Shown: piece by piece, positions 12,544-22,609 of the stretch
How the letters are laid out: every line of letters starts with the position of its first letter
How positions within the stretch are numbered: position 1 is the first letter of the stretch
From: Selaginella moellendorffii
Lineage: Eukaryota > Streptophyta > Lycopodiopsida > Selaginellales > Selaginellaceae
Assembly (NCBI RefSeq): GCF_000143415.4
Contig: NW_003314286.1
Location: forward strand, 1,489,129 to 1,553,128
Direction of reading: 5' to 3'
DNA length: 64,000 nucleotides
Notes under the pieces: generated by a model
The model's input: only the letters and a program-made list of their open reading frames with translations
What the model was told of the DNA's origin: nothing
The model's database searches: none
Position numbers and translations under genes: made by a program

Positions 12544-12930
12544 ATGGCAAACTGGAGAGGATTCTATGACTTCTTTGAGGAACAACAATGGATCCAACAG
12601 GGGATAGGACCGAGGATTCTATATGATGCCTCCTCCTCTCAAGGCTCGACAATCCCTCCAACAAGGCAGCCCAAGACTACTTCTAATCTTGTGCCAATCA
12701 CCAAGGGGAAAGGTCTTGCTAAAGAAAGCGCTAGTGAGGGATATATTACTGCTCGAGATGCAAGTGAGGACGAGTTCACAGACCCAGAGGGTGATTTTGG
12801 TTCTACCATGAAACAGGTTGAGAGTTCCTCAAGCGAGGATGGGCATCATGTACCACCCAAGCTCGATAGTTTTGACTCAGAACCTAAATTGGGAGTTGCT
12901 TTGGAAAGCTATAGTGATTATCCTTGGTGA
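12544..12930 (+). CDS. Hypothetical acidic, serine-rich ORF (128 aa)
   Basis: An open frame starting at 12544 encodes 128 residues rich in Ser, Glu and Asp (ITARDASEDEFTDPEGDFG, VESSSSEDGHHVPP). There are no recognisable domains, signal peptide or membrane segments. It lies on the plus strand next to the minus-strand HECT-like gene and could be a piece of the same mobile block or a chance ORF. Low-complexity composition prevents assignment. Confidence 0.3.
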   Translation: MANWRGFYDFFEEQQWIQQGIGPRILYDASSSQGSTIPPTRQPKTTSNLVPITKGKGLAKESASEGYITARDASEDEFTDPEGDFGSTMKQVESSSSEDGHHVPPKLDSFDSEPKLGVALESYSDYPW

Positions 12931-13139
12931 GGCAAGCATAAGCCAAAAGGGTACCAAGGGCTGCAAATGCCTATAATGGGCATTTGTGGAATACTTTGAA
13001 TATTCTTACCTTTAACTTTGCCAATGAACTGGAAAGAGTCTTTTTCAAAGTGTGAAACATATTTCAAGATAATTATCTATTTTTATTGTAAAAGTGTCTA
13101 CATTACTTCCACAACATCAACCCAATCCATACAAGTTCT

Positions 13140-16100
13140 CTAGATTTTGGAGTGCCTAGTGGATCTTGTGTTTGGTCCACTCCTTTGACGGGTATGTAAA
13201 GGGAAGAAAACTTCTCGTGTGCATGTGGAGAACCTGGGAAATTGAGTAAATGATGTACTCTGTCTCTTAATTTGGATCCAAATAGGCTCTCTTGGTTGGA
13301 ACTCTGGAGAATCAACTGCAAAGTGATGGAACTTGGATAACTCTTTCGGGCTCATATCTATAAAATGTTCAAACATACAAGATTTTTAGTTGTTTGTGAA
13401 AGTAAATAGTTACCTCGAATGATGTCTACAATCCAGCTGCGAAATTTTTCTCCAAAGTCCTGATCAAAGATCAGGTAGTTGATGAACTCCACGGGAGGAA
13501 TGATCGTCCTTACTCGGAAGACCTGTAACAAAGCATCTGTCCCAATGAGTGAAAGCCCACCTAGCAATGCTGGACTCTTGTAAGGCCTCTGATGAGCTTC
13601 CATGCGCATTGAGTGTTGGAAGCCATCTCGGAGTAAGTTTCCCACTACGTTTGGCTTGATGAATAGGTAACACCAAACCACCATAGCCACACATGCTTCC
13701 ACAGCCTACTCATAACCTTCACCAAGTTCGGTGAGTCTAAACTCAAGCACTACATTGTAGTCAGTAATTGCAGGGTTCTCTAGGATGGAATCCACAGACT
13801 TGCGCCGATCGCCCTTCTCCTTTAGGTTTGATGCACCTCGCAATTGGTTGAGTGCATTCCAGATATGCGGCGCGCATGCCTTGAAGTCCATCTCATATAG
13901 TCCTCCTCGGGCAAGTCGTCGGTCATCCTCGTTTGGAACCTCTCCAGCTGCAATTGCTAATGTTGCAATTGTACACCCGTGAGATACCTGTGCATTACAT
14001 TTGAATGCTTGGAATAGCAACCATCCCACAAAGATAGCTTGTGCATATAGAAATGAGGAGCATATAAAACTTGTGCTTTAAACTTAACTTACCACATCCC
14101 GCTCTTCTTGTCGCAATGTCCTAGAATACACTGGCATCCTGGGATGCCAATATGTGGCTCCTTCTTTAAGCACAAATAGTCCACGCGTCTGTAACACAAA
14201 GTTACTTTAGTGAGCCAAGTGAAAATTAGACTTACCAATCCTGGAATCTGGTGAACAGCCTCCCTAATGGCTTTTGCATATGGCCCACCTGCATCTATTG
14301 TGGATTCCTCCCACACCAAAGCTCCTCCAACTCCAATTCATAGGCAATCCATTGCTTACCAGAATGCGAAACGGCCTCAAACATGTACGAGCAAGTCTGT
14401 ATCGCCAAAGCATGGCTTTCTCAATGCAAAAACGAGAAAACTTACAATACAGTGTTTTAGTAGTGTCAAATAGTTCTCTCAATTATTGTGCAGCCGCCCA
14501 ATTCCTACGTAGGTCCCTGCACAAAACCATAAGATGGTACTAAGTGCTAAGAAATAGATACACGTACCTCTTCTCAATGAACCATGCTATTGTGAACTCA
14601 AGAATTGAAGAAGGCACATTGATATTTACTTCAGTAAGGAGCTGTTGGATTGTGTTGTCACAAAACACATCCTCGTACTGTGCTTCTGAAAGGCCAAGCT
14701 TAAGGAGAACACTCTCCCAATCTTGCCAATGAGGCATGGCTTGGTTGAAAAGCACGCGCCGCAGAAATATTTCACCGCCAGCCCAATGGAATTCAGGGTG
14801 TCTAGCAATAACGTCTAGCATCTCCTCGTCACTTGTGCTCTCCACGCCAAAGCAACCAAGAAGCTTGTGTTTCAGCCATTGCACCTGTAAGAGAACTTCA
14901 GCATCCCCCTGTGCCTTCACCTCAAGGGTTGTGGTGGCATCCTGTAAGGCAGAAACTTCCTCATGCTGCAGCATGATGAAGTTGGCATTATCCTGAGTGG
15001 TTAATTGAACAGCTTCATTTAATGCATTGGTGGCATCAATCCATCTTTGTTGACGCTCCAACAATCTACATGCAAACATTAGTTCAATTTTGAATGGCAC
15101 AATTTTCAATTATCTTACTCTACTGTAGAAAAGTTGTTAAGCAACTCCATAAGAGTAAACGGAGTGGAGCTACTTCCCTCTAGAAAGAGGGGTGGAGGCA
15201 CACCATGGTCTTCAAGGCCTCCGCCATCACTGTCATACACTACCATTGGCTTATCTGCACTCAGAAATTAGAAAATGAAGAAAATATTAATTTATGTTAA
15301 TGCTGTAAGCTCCTGAGTTTGGACTTCCCGGGAGGTCACCCAGCCCAGTACTATTCAAACCCAAAGACGCTTAACCCCAAGTATCCCAAGACCCTTAACC
15401 GATTGGAAAAGGGGGTGCACTCTTGTTCATGGGCCCTTTCCCTCTATATTTGAACCCCATGGATCGTCTCTCAAGTCGTTCCCTTTGGTTGCTTACAATC
15501 CACCACGCTTCCCTGCAAGTTCACGCCCTCGTGAACGGAAGCTGAGAGCTGCAGCTCTCCCGAGAGCCCCGCTCTCTTGACACCCTACCCCTCGGGTCGA
15601 GCCCAGCGGGAGCAAACTGGACCAGCCAGATGTCAATCAACATGTGGTGTGATTCCCTTAGCCAACCAACAGAGTCGGACCCGAGACCTCTCTGATACCA
15701 AATGTAAGCTCCTGAGTTTGGACTTCCCGGGAGGTCACCCAGCCCAGTACTATTCAAACCCAAGGACGCTTAACCCCAAGTATCCCAAGACCCTTAACCG
15801 ATTGGAAAAGGGGGTGCACTCTTGTTCATGGGCCCTTTCCCTCTATATTTGAACCCCATGGATCGTCTCTCAAGTCGTTCCCTTTGGTTGCTTACAAATG
15901 CTTCTTACCGGCTGCATGGCCTAGAGCCACTATCTTTGGTGACAAGGATGTCTCCGAAGATCCTTGGTGCAGTTTATCCCCACCATCACCTTGTTCTTCG
16001 ACTTCGCTAATGTCTATGTTGTCTTGTGTGGGGAGAGTTTCTTCTGGTAATGGAAGAATGTCCTCTTCATCCGCAGAGTCTTCTTCTTCATTATTCTCGT

Positions 16101-17700
16101 AAGGGTTTGGTTCCTGCGTGGCTGGCCTTGGATCATCATTTGCAGTCAAGGTATTTGTAGCAGCTACAACTGCAAAGACCACAACATATATTTGTGAGGA
16201 GGGAACTTAAAAAAAAAAAATGACTTACGTTTACGAACATCCTTTTCCTCGAGTGCTCGGGCCTGCTTTGGATAACTTAGCTAATGTTTGTCAGTAAGAT
16301 GCTCCATAACATTGTATAGGTATATTACTGTTGCCCGATTGCCATTGGCCTTGTTTGCTATAGCTCCCCATGATGTTTGAGGAGGCCAGTAGCAAGGCTG
16401 GATAGAGCTGAGGCCAAATTTTGTAGACTCGGCATGGGCCTCACCACCATTGGATTGCCTTGCACGCCAGACAAATGCTCCTGGGTTGGTCATGGATGAA
16501 GGTTGGATTCCTGAGGCTTGGAGTGATAGTAGAATTGCATGTTGGGCTATGCCAGGCTGGAAAGGAATACTGGAGTATAAGCCACCCTATATGAGACACT
16601 CTAGGAGGTCCACTGCCAGCTCGTCAAGTTCCGTCACCTTCACAGATGGATCTCTTTTCCGCCCATACAAGTGTACATGCCAAGTCTTCGGGATTGCAAT
16701 CCACTTGGTGACAAGAACTGTGGTGAACGGTCGAGGGACCAAGGGTGTCGTAGACAACATCCCACCAATGACTTTGGATCGACTGCCATGACGTCCATAA
16801 TGACAAGATAAGGACTACCGATTGTTATTGGCATAGGTGTGCACTACAGCCACAATTGGTGAGAGAGTCTAGCACAGTGAAACGAAAATGGGTTAAACAA
16901 ATCCAAAGAAGAAAAAAAATGAAGAGTGCATGGGGTCATGTTATACCTATGGCTCACATGGCAACCCACCTTGAGGGTTAGCTTGAACATATTTGAATGT
17001 CGAAGCTCCACTAGATGATGATGTTGATCCTCGGGAGTAGTTGTGGAATGCTGATGGGGAACTATAAGCTCGCTGATGTGGCAGCATTGTCAACTCACCC
17101 TACACAGAAAAACACATGGAAAAAAAAATGGGTACAAATGAAAAACGTACCAAGCTAGACCGCTTGTTGCTTCGGGAGGTAGATGGCCAGGTATTGGCAC
17201 TTGTACCGGTAGATGGAGTTGCGAGAGTTGTAGCGGTTGGTGGAGTTGTGGGGCTGGTAGCAGTAGCACTATATGGGGTTCCGTGAGCACGTCCTGTAGT
17301 TGGTGTTGGTGGCAGCATTCCAGATTGGACAACACCATAGGCATGAGGCGTTCTGACTTGCTCATTTCGAATGCTCGAGCTGCTACTTTCCAAGGAAGGT
17401 GAGGAGAATGAAACATGCTGAAGGTTCCGCATATGTTGCAATGTATGCAATGTTAGGCGGCACTCTGCTTGCTCAAATGCAGTCAGAAGCTGTGGATGGG
17501 ATGCTGTTGGAGTTGATGTCTCTGGTGCGGAGCTTGGAAAATCAAGTGGTTGGCGTGTGTCTCGCGGGACTGTTGGCTGTACTGATTGCGGAACATTAAG
17601 TGCTTGGCTGCGTACTCGTGAAGTGTTTCCTGCATAGTGTGTACTACTGTTGAGGCGTGTGGTGTTCTTGCTTCGAGCCTAGAAACCACAAAGGATTGGT
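13140..17700 (-). CDS. HECT-type E3 ubiquitin-ligase-like gene in mobile block, exon structure uncertain
   Basis: Minus-strand pieces separated by short introns read in order as one protein. N-terminal part (about 17100-17600): Ser/Thr/Pro-rich (SSSSSIRNEQVRTPHAYG). Middle (16560-16840): FTTVLVTKWIAIPKTWHVHL then a YGRKRDP segment; next an acidic stretch (15900-16180, EEEDSADEEDILPLPEE). C-terminal part (13140-15120): helical region LLERQQRWIDATNALNEA, then a HECT N-lobe-like motif VWEESTIDAGGPY (14280-14319) and, near the end, FPRFSTCTREVFFPLH (about 13185-13250). This aligns with the HECT C-lobe, its candidate catalytic Cys codon being at 13221-13223. HECT enzymes carry ubiquitin on that Cys. 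A stop interrupts one reading near 14490, so it may be decayed. A TRIM sits in the intron 15272-15906. The HECT call rests on short motifs. Confidence 0.45.
15304..15497 (-). repeat. TRIM 3' LTR (194 bp)
   Basis: Left copy of the direct repeat. It is the 3' LTR because the primer-binding site lies next to the other copy and reads on the minus strand. The adjacent purine-rich minus-strand run (GGGAAGCGTGGTGGAT) is a candidate polypurine tract. Confidence 0.93.
15691..15700 (-). other. Primer-binding site complementary to initiator-Met tRNA
   Basis: Minus strand TGGTATCAGA, followed by G, two to three bases inside the 5' LTR. This is the standard plant LTR-element primer-binding sequence. Confidence 0.88.
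15703..15896 (-). repeat. TRIM 5' LTR (194 bp)
   Basis: Right copy of the direct repeat, next to the primer-binding site at 15691-15700. It differs from the left copy only at isolated bases, for example 'cccaaagacg' on the left against 'cccaaggacg' here. Confidence 0.93.
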
Positions 17701-18001
17701 TATGCAAACCTGATCGAGGAGAAGCTACCCATCATCACAGCTGTGGCGCTCTCACTTGGGCGGTGGTCCTGCGATCAGGGGAGTGTGCACTAGAAGCCTT
17801 GCCTCCGGTTAGATGACAGGAATCGATTGGAAGAACAAACAAACCATCGACAAAATCATGTCATAAAATGAAATTGCCCCATATCCAAGGCACAATTAAT
17901 ATGGGTGGGACTTGGTGAAAACCCTAATCCCAAATGTGGGAACCCTAAAATTGAACAAATCAGGAATTGAATTTAAATTTGAAATGTACACTAAAGAACA
18001 C

Positions 18002-19690
18002 TCAATTTTCTCCGAGTATGGCCAAGTATAATTTTTCCAAAGCTCGTCGCTTCACTAGTGTTGCTGTAGGCAAGGCACTCTCAATGTAAAGTGGTAGATC
18101 TACACCCGCAGCATCAGCCATTGCACACTTCTTTGTTAGATCCAAATGAAGTAGATATTGCTCATCTAAGTTGAGTCCCTCCCGATGCATAAAAAATGCC
18201 TGGTTTTGAACAGTGCCAAGAGCCTATAAGGTAGCCAAGCACAACAAAATAGATTTAAAGAAATTGTTGTATTCTTGCTCTAAAGATTACCTCTAACAAA
18301 GTTGCACCTTCGACATTAGAGAGAAATGGTCCCGAAAGGTCTTCAATATCTTTTCCACCAACAGCCGGCATAATCCTACAAAAACACATTTTATCAGGAA
18401 TTCTGTAACATTACCAAAATTGTTACCCAAGCTCTCGTTCCATCAGTTGAAATAAGTTTGCAGGAACATGAGATGGTCTGAAGTAATCACCACATCAATA
18501 CGGACGGACCTCATGGAGGTTCCAAGTTGCAACCCAGTGTGAAATATCCTTCTTGAGGTACAGAGCAAAGACACAACGTAGACTCTGGTTGTGCCATGGA
18601 TTAGATACATCGAGAATTCCTATATCTTCCATGAACTCAAAAAGGTGCTTATAAAACCACACCACACGCTCAAAGAGCTCTCTCCACAAATGCTCTATGC
18701 TCTGTAAAACACATTTGATTTAGTCCTATGAGTCCTTATTTGGAAAAACTCTAATGCTGTGAGTACCTAGTTATGTATTGACGTCCCACATATGAAGCTC
18801 CTAGCTGCAGGACCCCAACAGCGGATCATGTCCCTCTCAACCTCATTGTGCTCTAGAGCATTGTCGCTCCGAATGTGTTTGGGCCTTCCAAATCGACGAA
18901 CAGCTTGTGCATATGTGTTAAATATTGCATGGGATTCTTTGGAGGTAGATAGCTCCCAAGTTACAATATAATGAGTTGCCCCGCAAATAATGGCATGTAC
19001 ATAGAAACCATAGCTTACAAGCTTGCAATATGCTACAATAAACATGTTACCACATGTGTTGATAAAAAAGCAGAAATGAAAGAATACTCACAATCCATAT
19101 GGCAAAGTGCATAAGCCTCATCGTTCCTATAAATCCGTCGTCAAATCCTTGTCATGTGCCTCTGTTCCAGCCTACTTGGATCGTGAGTGGCTAAAGCCTC
19201 ATGAATTTGGCGTCGGCTAAATCAATATCCTCCAGTTTGACAGCTAGATCGGGAATTGATAATCCCTCAGTTTGTGCCACCTCGATTCATGGCATTGTTA
19301 GTTCGAACGTGATGAAGTACCTCTTTGGGTGGTACTCTATAATATACACCTCTCCAATTTGGATCGACAAGCCGCATTTATTTGTACAGTGTTGGCTTGG
19401 AAATTCTAAGACAGCATGTGAGGTAAGCAGTAGTCTTAGTCTTAAGGATCTTCAAGTGCATCCAAGTGCCAAATGCAGCTGGACTACAGAATCCCCTCGA
19501 TTGCAAAAAATTATAAAAGGCCTAGAAACATGCAAATCATGAATCTAGGAGGCTGGAAACTAACAAACCTTTGGGAGAGCATCGTTGTCACTATCCATAT
19601 TGGAACCACACTCTGAATCACTAAAATTGGATGGAAGGCCATCCACTTCATCTTCCTCCACCTCTTCTAGTAAACCTGGAAGAAAAAGTT
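18002..19690 (-). pseudogene. Integrase-core (DDE) transposase-like gene with nonsense codons
   Basis: Minus-strand exons read in order: an acidic leader (19568-19680), YNFLQSRGFCSPAAFGTWMH (about 19500-19560), RRQIHEALATHDPSRLEQRH (about 19160-19220), RRRIYRNDEAYALCHMD with the first catalytic Asp, YGFYVHAIICGATHYIVTW, RRFGRPKHIRSDNALEHNEV with the second Asp, and IEHLWRELFERVVWFYKHLF with the likely catalytic Glu. A further C-terminal region ends at 18002 (LYLAILGEN). The pattern matches the integrase-core family that is common in animal and fungal genomes (HxDG...VRSDxGxEN...RIERLW). In-frame stops at 19141-19143, 18767-18769 (where relatives have Gln) and 18495-18497 mark it as decayed. 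It has the same orientation as the HECT-like gene downstream. Confidence 0.7.
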
Positions 19691-20210
19691 TCAGTGACAC
19701 AAATTTGAAGTAAACTAGGGAGGGAACTATACTCATAGTAGGAACTTAAAAGTCCATAGAGAACAATCGAGTAGTAAATCAAAGCCACTTCTAACACTGC
19801 CCACAAAAACATTTCAAACCACTCACTAGCAAACTAAGTTACCTTTCACATCGACTACCAAGAAACATGCCGAATAATAGAGCACTAAAGCAAGGCACTA
19901 AGGCAGGGAAGCATCTCCTAAACCCTATGACCTAATGAATCCCCATGTCATGGGGTCAAACTTAATGATATGTGGCATCTATGTGTAACACATTGTTTAT
20001 ATTATGGGGACATCATTGACCCATTGGCCAGCATCCATGGGGCATTCATGAGGCATCCAAATGACATTTAATGCTGAACCAATAGAAAACTGCCACATGA
20101 ACACTGTATTATGAGTGAAATCTACCGCAGTAACACTCACCCTTTTACGAATTGCATGCCATATGTTCGCCACTCGTGGTATATGGGGGTAGAAAAGAGT
20201 AAAAAACTCG
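19691..20210. other. Non-coding, no gene seen
   Basis: AT-rich sequence between the integrase-like gene and the first PPR gene. Small palindromic runs are present, for example around 20025-20065, but nothing that can be named. Confidence 0.4.
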
Positions 20211-22250
20211 TCATATATATGTACGATGGACGATTTCCCCGGTGCTGTCGTCTTGCCCCATTTGTTTTTTAGTCTTGTGCCTCGTCGCCAATGGAATCCG
20301 GCTGTTGGAAAGCAGCACGAATCCCGCTCCAGAGCTTGGATCAGAATCAAAAACCAGTGTTGCTGCTCGGGCCCCATGGAAGCCGTCACTGTGGCTCCGA
20401 CTAGCGGCCAAGAGAGTAATCCAATCGATGGAATCAGCAGCAAATGGCATGTTGGCCAGCAGCTCGTATGCATGCTCCAAGTATCCTCCTCGGCCCAGGA
20501 GATCGACCATGCAGCAGTAGTGCTGTTTCTTAGCTCGGATCCCATAGTCGCTCTCCATGGACGTGAAGTAGCATCGGCCGTCGTAAACTCGAGCTCCGCA
20601 GCTACACGAGATGAGGATCGAGACGAAGGATATGTCGTCCGGCGTGTAGAGCGCTCTCATATAATCAAAAGTTGATCTTGCTTGGTGGGAGTGGCCGTTT
20701 AGAGAGTACGCCGCGAGCATGGCACCGCAAGATATCCGGTTCTGCTCCGGCTGGCGAGTGAAAATCTTCTCGGCTTGTGCCAAGCGTCCGTTGCGAGCGT
20801 AGGCGCCGAGAATACAAGTCCAGGAGATTTCATCGCGGTGTGGAACACCAGAGTAGAACAGGCACTCGGCTTCCTCAAGCTGAGCAGCCATGGAATACGC
20901 GGCGATCATCGTGGTCGACGAAACCATGTCGTGCTGCGGCATCCGGTCGAACAGATCCTTGGCCGAGTTGAGATGGCTCTTCACGGCATAGGCAGCGAGG
21001 AGAGAGTTCCATGAGACCAAATCCTTGCATGGAAGCTCGTCAAAAACTTGCTTTGCATTCTCCACGCTTCCAGCTTGCGCATAAGAAGCCAAGAGAGCGT
21101 TGCATTGCACCAAGTTTACCTCCGGCAACTTTGCAAACATCTCCTTGGCGTTTTCCAAGAGGCCATTTTGGGTGTAGCCCGTGAGCATGGCATTCACGCT
21201 CACCACATTCTTCTCGGGCATCCGATCAAACAAGTCCTTTGCTCTGGCCATATCCCCGTGCTGAGCAAACGCCGCCAGCATCGAGTTCCAAGATACGAGG
21301 TTCCACTGTGGTATCTCGTCAAACATGTCTTTGGCCTCGGCCAGCTTCCCGTCCCGAGCAAGCGCGGCCAGCATCGAGTTCCACAAGACCGTGTTGGCCT
21401 CGTAGCTCGCTGAAACGCTGTCAAAGAAGCTCTTTGCCCGTCCAAAGTGGCCGTTTTGGGCGTAGGCGACGAGCATTGAGTTCAGGGACACAAGATTGTG
21501 CTCGGGCATGCGCTCAAACGTCCGCTTTGCTTGCTCCATATGCCCGTTTTGGGCATATGCCGCAAGCAAAGCGTTCCAAGACACAAGGTTCCGCTGTGGC
21601 ATTTCTCGGAAACATTTTTCAGCCTCTTCAGTGTCTCCCTCTTGCGAGTACGCAGCTAAAAGTGATGTCCAGCAGAACAAATCATGCTCAGGCATAGTAT
21701 CAAACACCGTAAGCGCTTCCGCAAGATGCCCATTCTGGGCATATGCTACAAGAAGAGCATGCCAAGCTACCAAGTCCAACATGGGAATCTGATCCAACAG
21801 CGCTTTAGTAAGACCAAAATTCCTGACTTTCGAGCTCGCAATCACCATGCTCGTCCACGAAACCAAGTTGGCCTCCGGCATCCGCGAGAGGAGATCGCTG
21901 GTGAGCTCGAGATCCCCGTTTCGAGCGGCCGCCGATAGCAGCGTGTTCCACGCGAGTACACTATGCTGCGGCATTCGGTCCAGCAGCAGCGCCATAGCTT
22001 CTCGGATAAACCCGTTGTCGCAGTAGGCGGCGAGCATCAGGATCCAGGAAAAGATGTCCTTGCGCTGGATGCTGTGGAAGGCCGCAAGCGCCAAATCCAC
22101 GCGGCCGTGCCGCCCGTGCATGGCGATGAGCTTGTTGAGGACAAAGAGATCGCGGCCATGGTGCGATCGCGCAAGCCGCTCGACGTCGCGCGCTTGGGAC
22201 GGGCTCGCACAGCTCCGGATGAGAGCCAAGCACGCATCGCGCTCCATCAC
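20211..22250 (-). CDS. PPR protein, S-repeat rich with E1-like end, 679 aa
   Basis: A single uninterrupted frame, as usual for PPR genes, starting MMERDACLALIRSCA. From about residue 40 to 560 it consists of roughly 16 repeats of about 31 residues with the pattern LVSWNALLAAYAQNGHMEQA, the short 'S' type found in lycophyte and moss SS-type PPR proteins. The end resembles PPR E1 (HYCCMVDLLGRGGYLEHA, then DSIDWITLLAASRS); there is no DYW deaminase domain. PPR proteins bind organelle RNA, one base per repeat, and E-class members act in C-to-U editing with a DYW partner. The final 40 residues look unrelated to the family and may be a read-through tail. First of three PPR genes in tandem on this strand. 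Confidence 0.9.
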   Translation of the reverse strand: MMERDACLALIRSCASPSQARDVERLARSHHGRDLFVLNKLIAMHGRHGRVDLALAAFHSIQRKDIFSWILMLAAYCDNGFIREAMALLLDRMPQHSVLAWNTLLSAAARNGDLELTSDLLSRMPEANLVSWTSMVIASSKVRNFGLTKALLDQIPMLDLVAWHALLVAYAQNGHLAEALTVFDTMPEHDLFCWTSLLAAYSQEGDTEEAEKCFREMPQRNLVSWNALLAAYAQNGHMEQAKRTFERMPEHNLVSLNSMLVAYAQNGHFGRAKSFFDSVSASYEANTVLWNSMLAALARDGKLAEAKDMFDEIPQWNLVSWNSMLAAFAQHGDMARAKDLFDRMPEKNVVSVNAMLTGYTQNGLLENAKEMFAKLPEVNLVQCNALLASYAQAGSVENAKQVFDELPCKDLVSWNSLLAAYAVKSHLNSAKDLFDRMPQHDMVSSTTMIAAYSMAAQLEEAECLFYSGVPHRDEISWTCILGAYARNGRLAQAEKIFTRQPEQNRISCGAMLAAYSLNGHSHQARSTFDYMRALYTPDDISFVSILISCSCGARVYDGRCYFTSMESDYGIRAKKQHYCCMVDLLGRGGYLEHAYELLANMPFAADSIDWITLLAASRSHSDGFHGARAATLVFDSDPSSGAGFVLLSNSRIPLATRHKTKKQMGQDDSTGEIVHRTYI

Positions 22251-22609
22251 GCCATGTGGCAGGCTCTCTACGTGACACGTCAGACCCGAAAACTCTAACT
22301 ATTGCCACGTCATTACTAACCGATGTGATAGTTTATCATTGAAAAATAACAAGAAGAAGAATCATAATATTTGCCGGCATTCCATTCCATACGTTGCTCT
22401 CACGTCGACTTGCAACTTTCCACTTTCCTTCAAAGAAATCAAGACAGCTTTTACAGAAAGTTGCTTCATGACGACAAAGACACAACACAATCCCAGATTT
22501 TCAAGGAATCCCTCCTTGATCTTCTTATATAGACAAATTTTTTCTGTCCTTTCACAATGAGTCGAAATATTGCAGCGAAAACTTCGAAAGATGTACCATA
22601 CTACACGAA

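Larger units (their letters stand above)
15304..15896 (-). mobile_element. Complete TRIM (miniature LTR retrotransposon), 593 bp, TSD AATGC
   Basis: Two near-identical 194-bp direct repeats, each starting TGTAAGCTCC and ending TTGCTTACA (TG...CA termini), flank a 205-bp non-coding interior. The 5-bp sequence AATGC stands immediately outside both ends (15299-15303 and 15897-15901), an intact target-site duplication. On the minus strand the interior opens, two to three bases inside the LTR, with TGGTATCAGA (15691-15700), the usual initiator-Met tRNA primer-binding site. No gag or pol is present, so mobilisation must depend on a partner element. It is inserted in an intron of the HECT-like gene. 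Near-identity of the LTRs (only one or two differences seen) suggests a recent insertion. Confidence 0.95.
13100..19700 (-). mobile_element. Putative integrase plus HECT mobile block, boundaries unknown
   Basis: Two multi-exon minus-strand genes, a DDE integrase-like one and a HECT-like one, lie head to tail with about 300 bp between them, in AT-richer DNA than the flanking host genes. Such a pairing is unlike ordinary plant gene order and suggests one transposable unit. I did not find convincing terminal inverted repeats or target duplications, so the ends given are only the coding limits. Confidence 0.4.
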
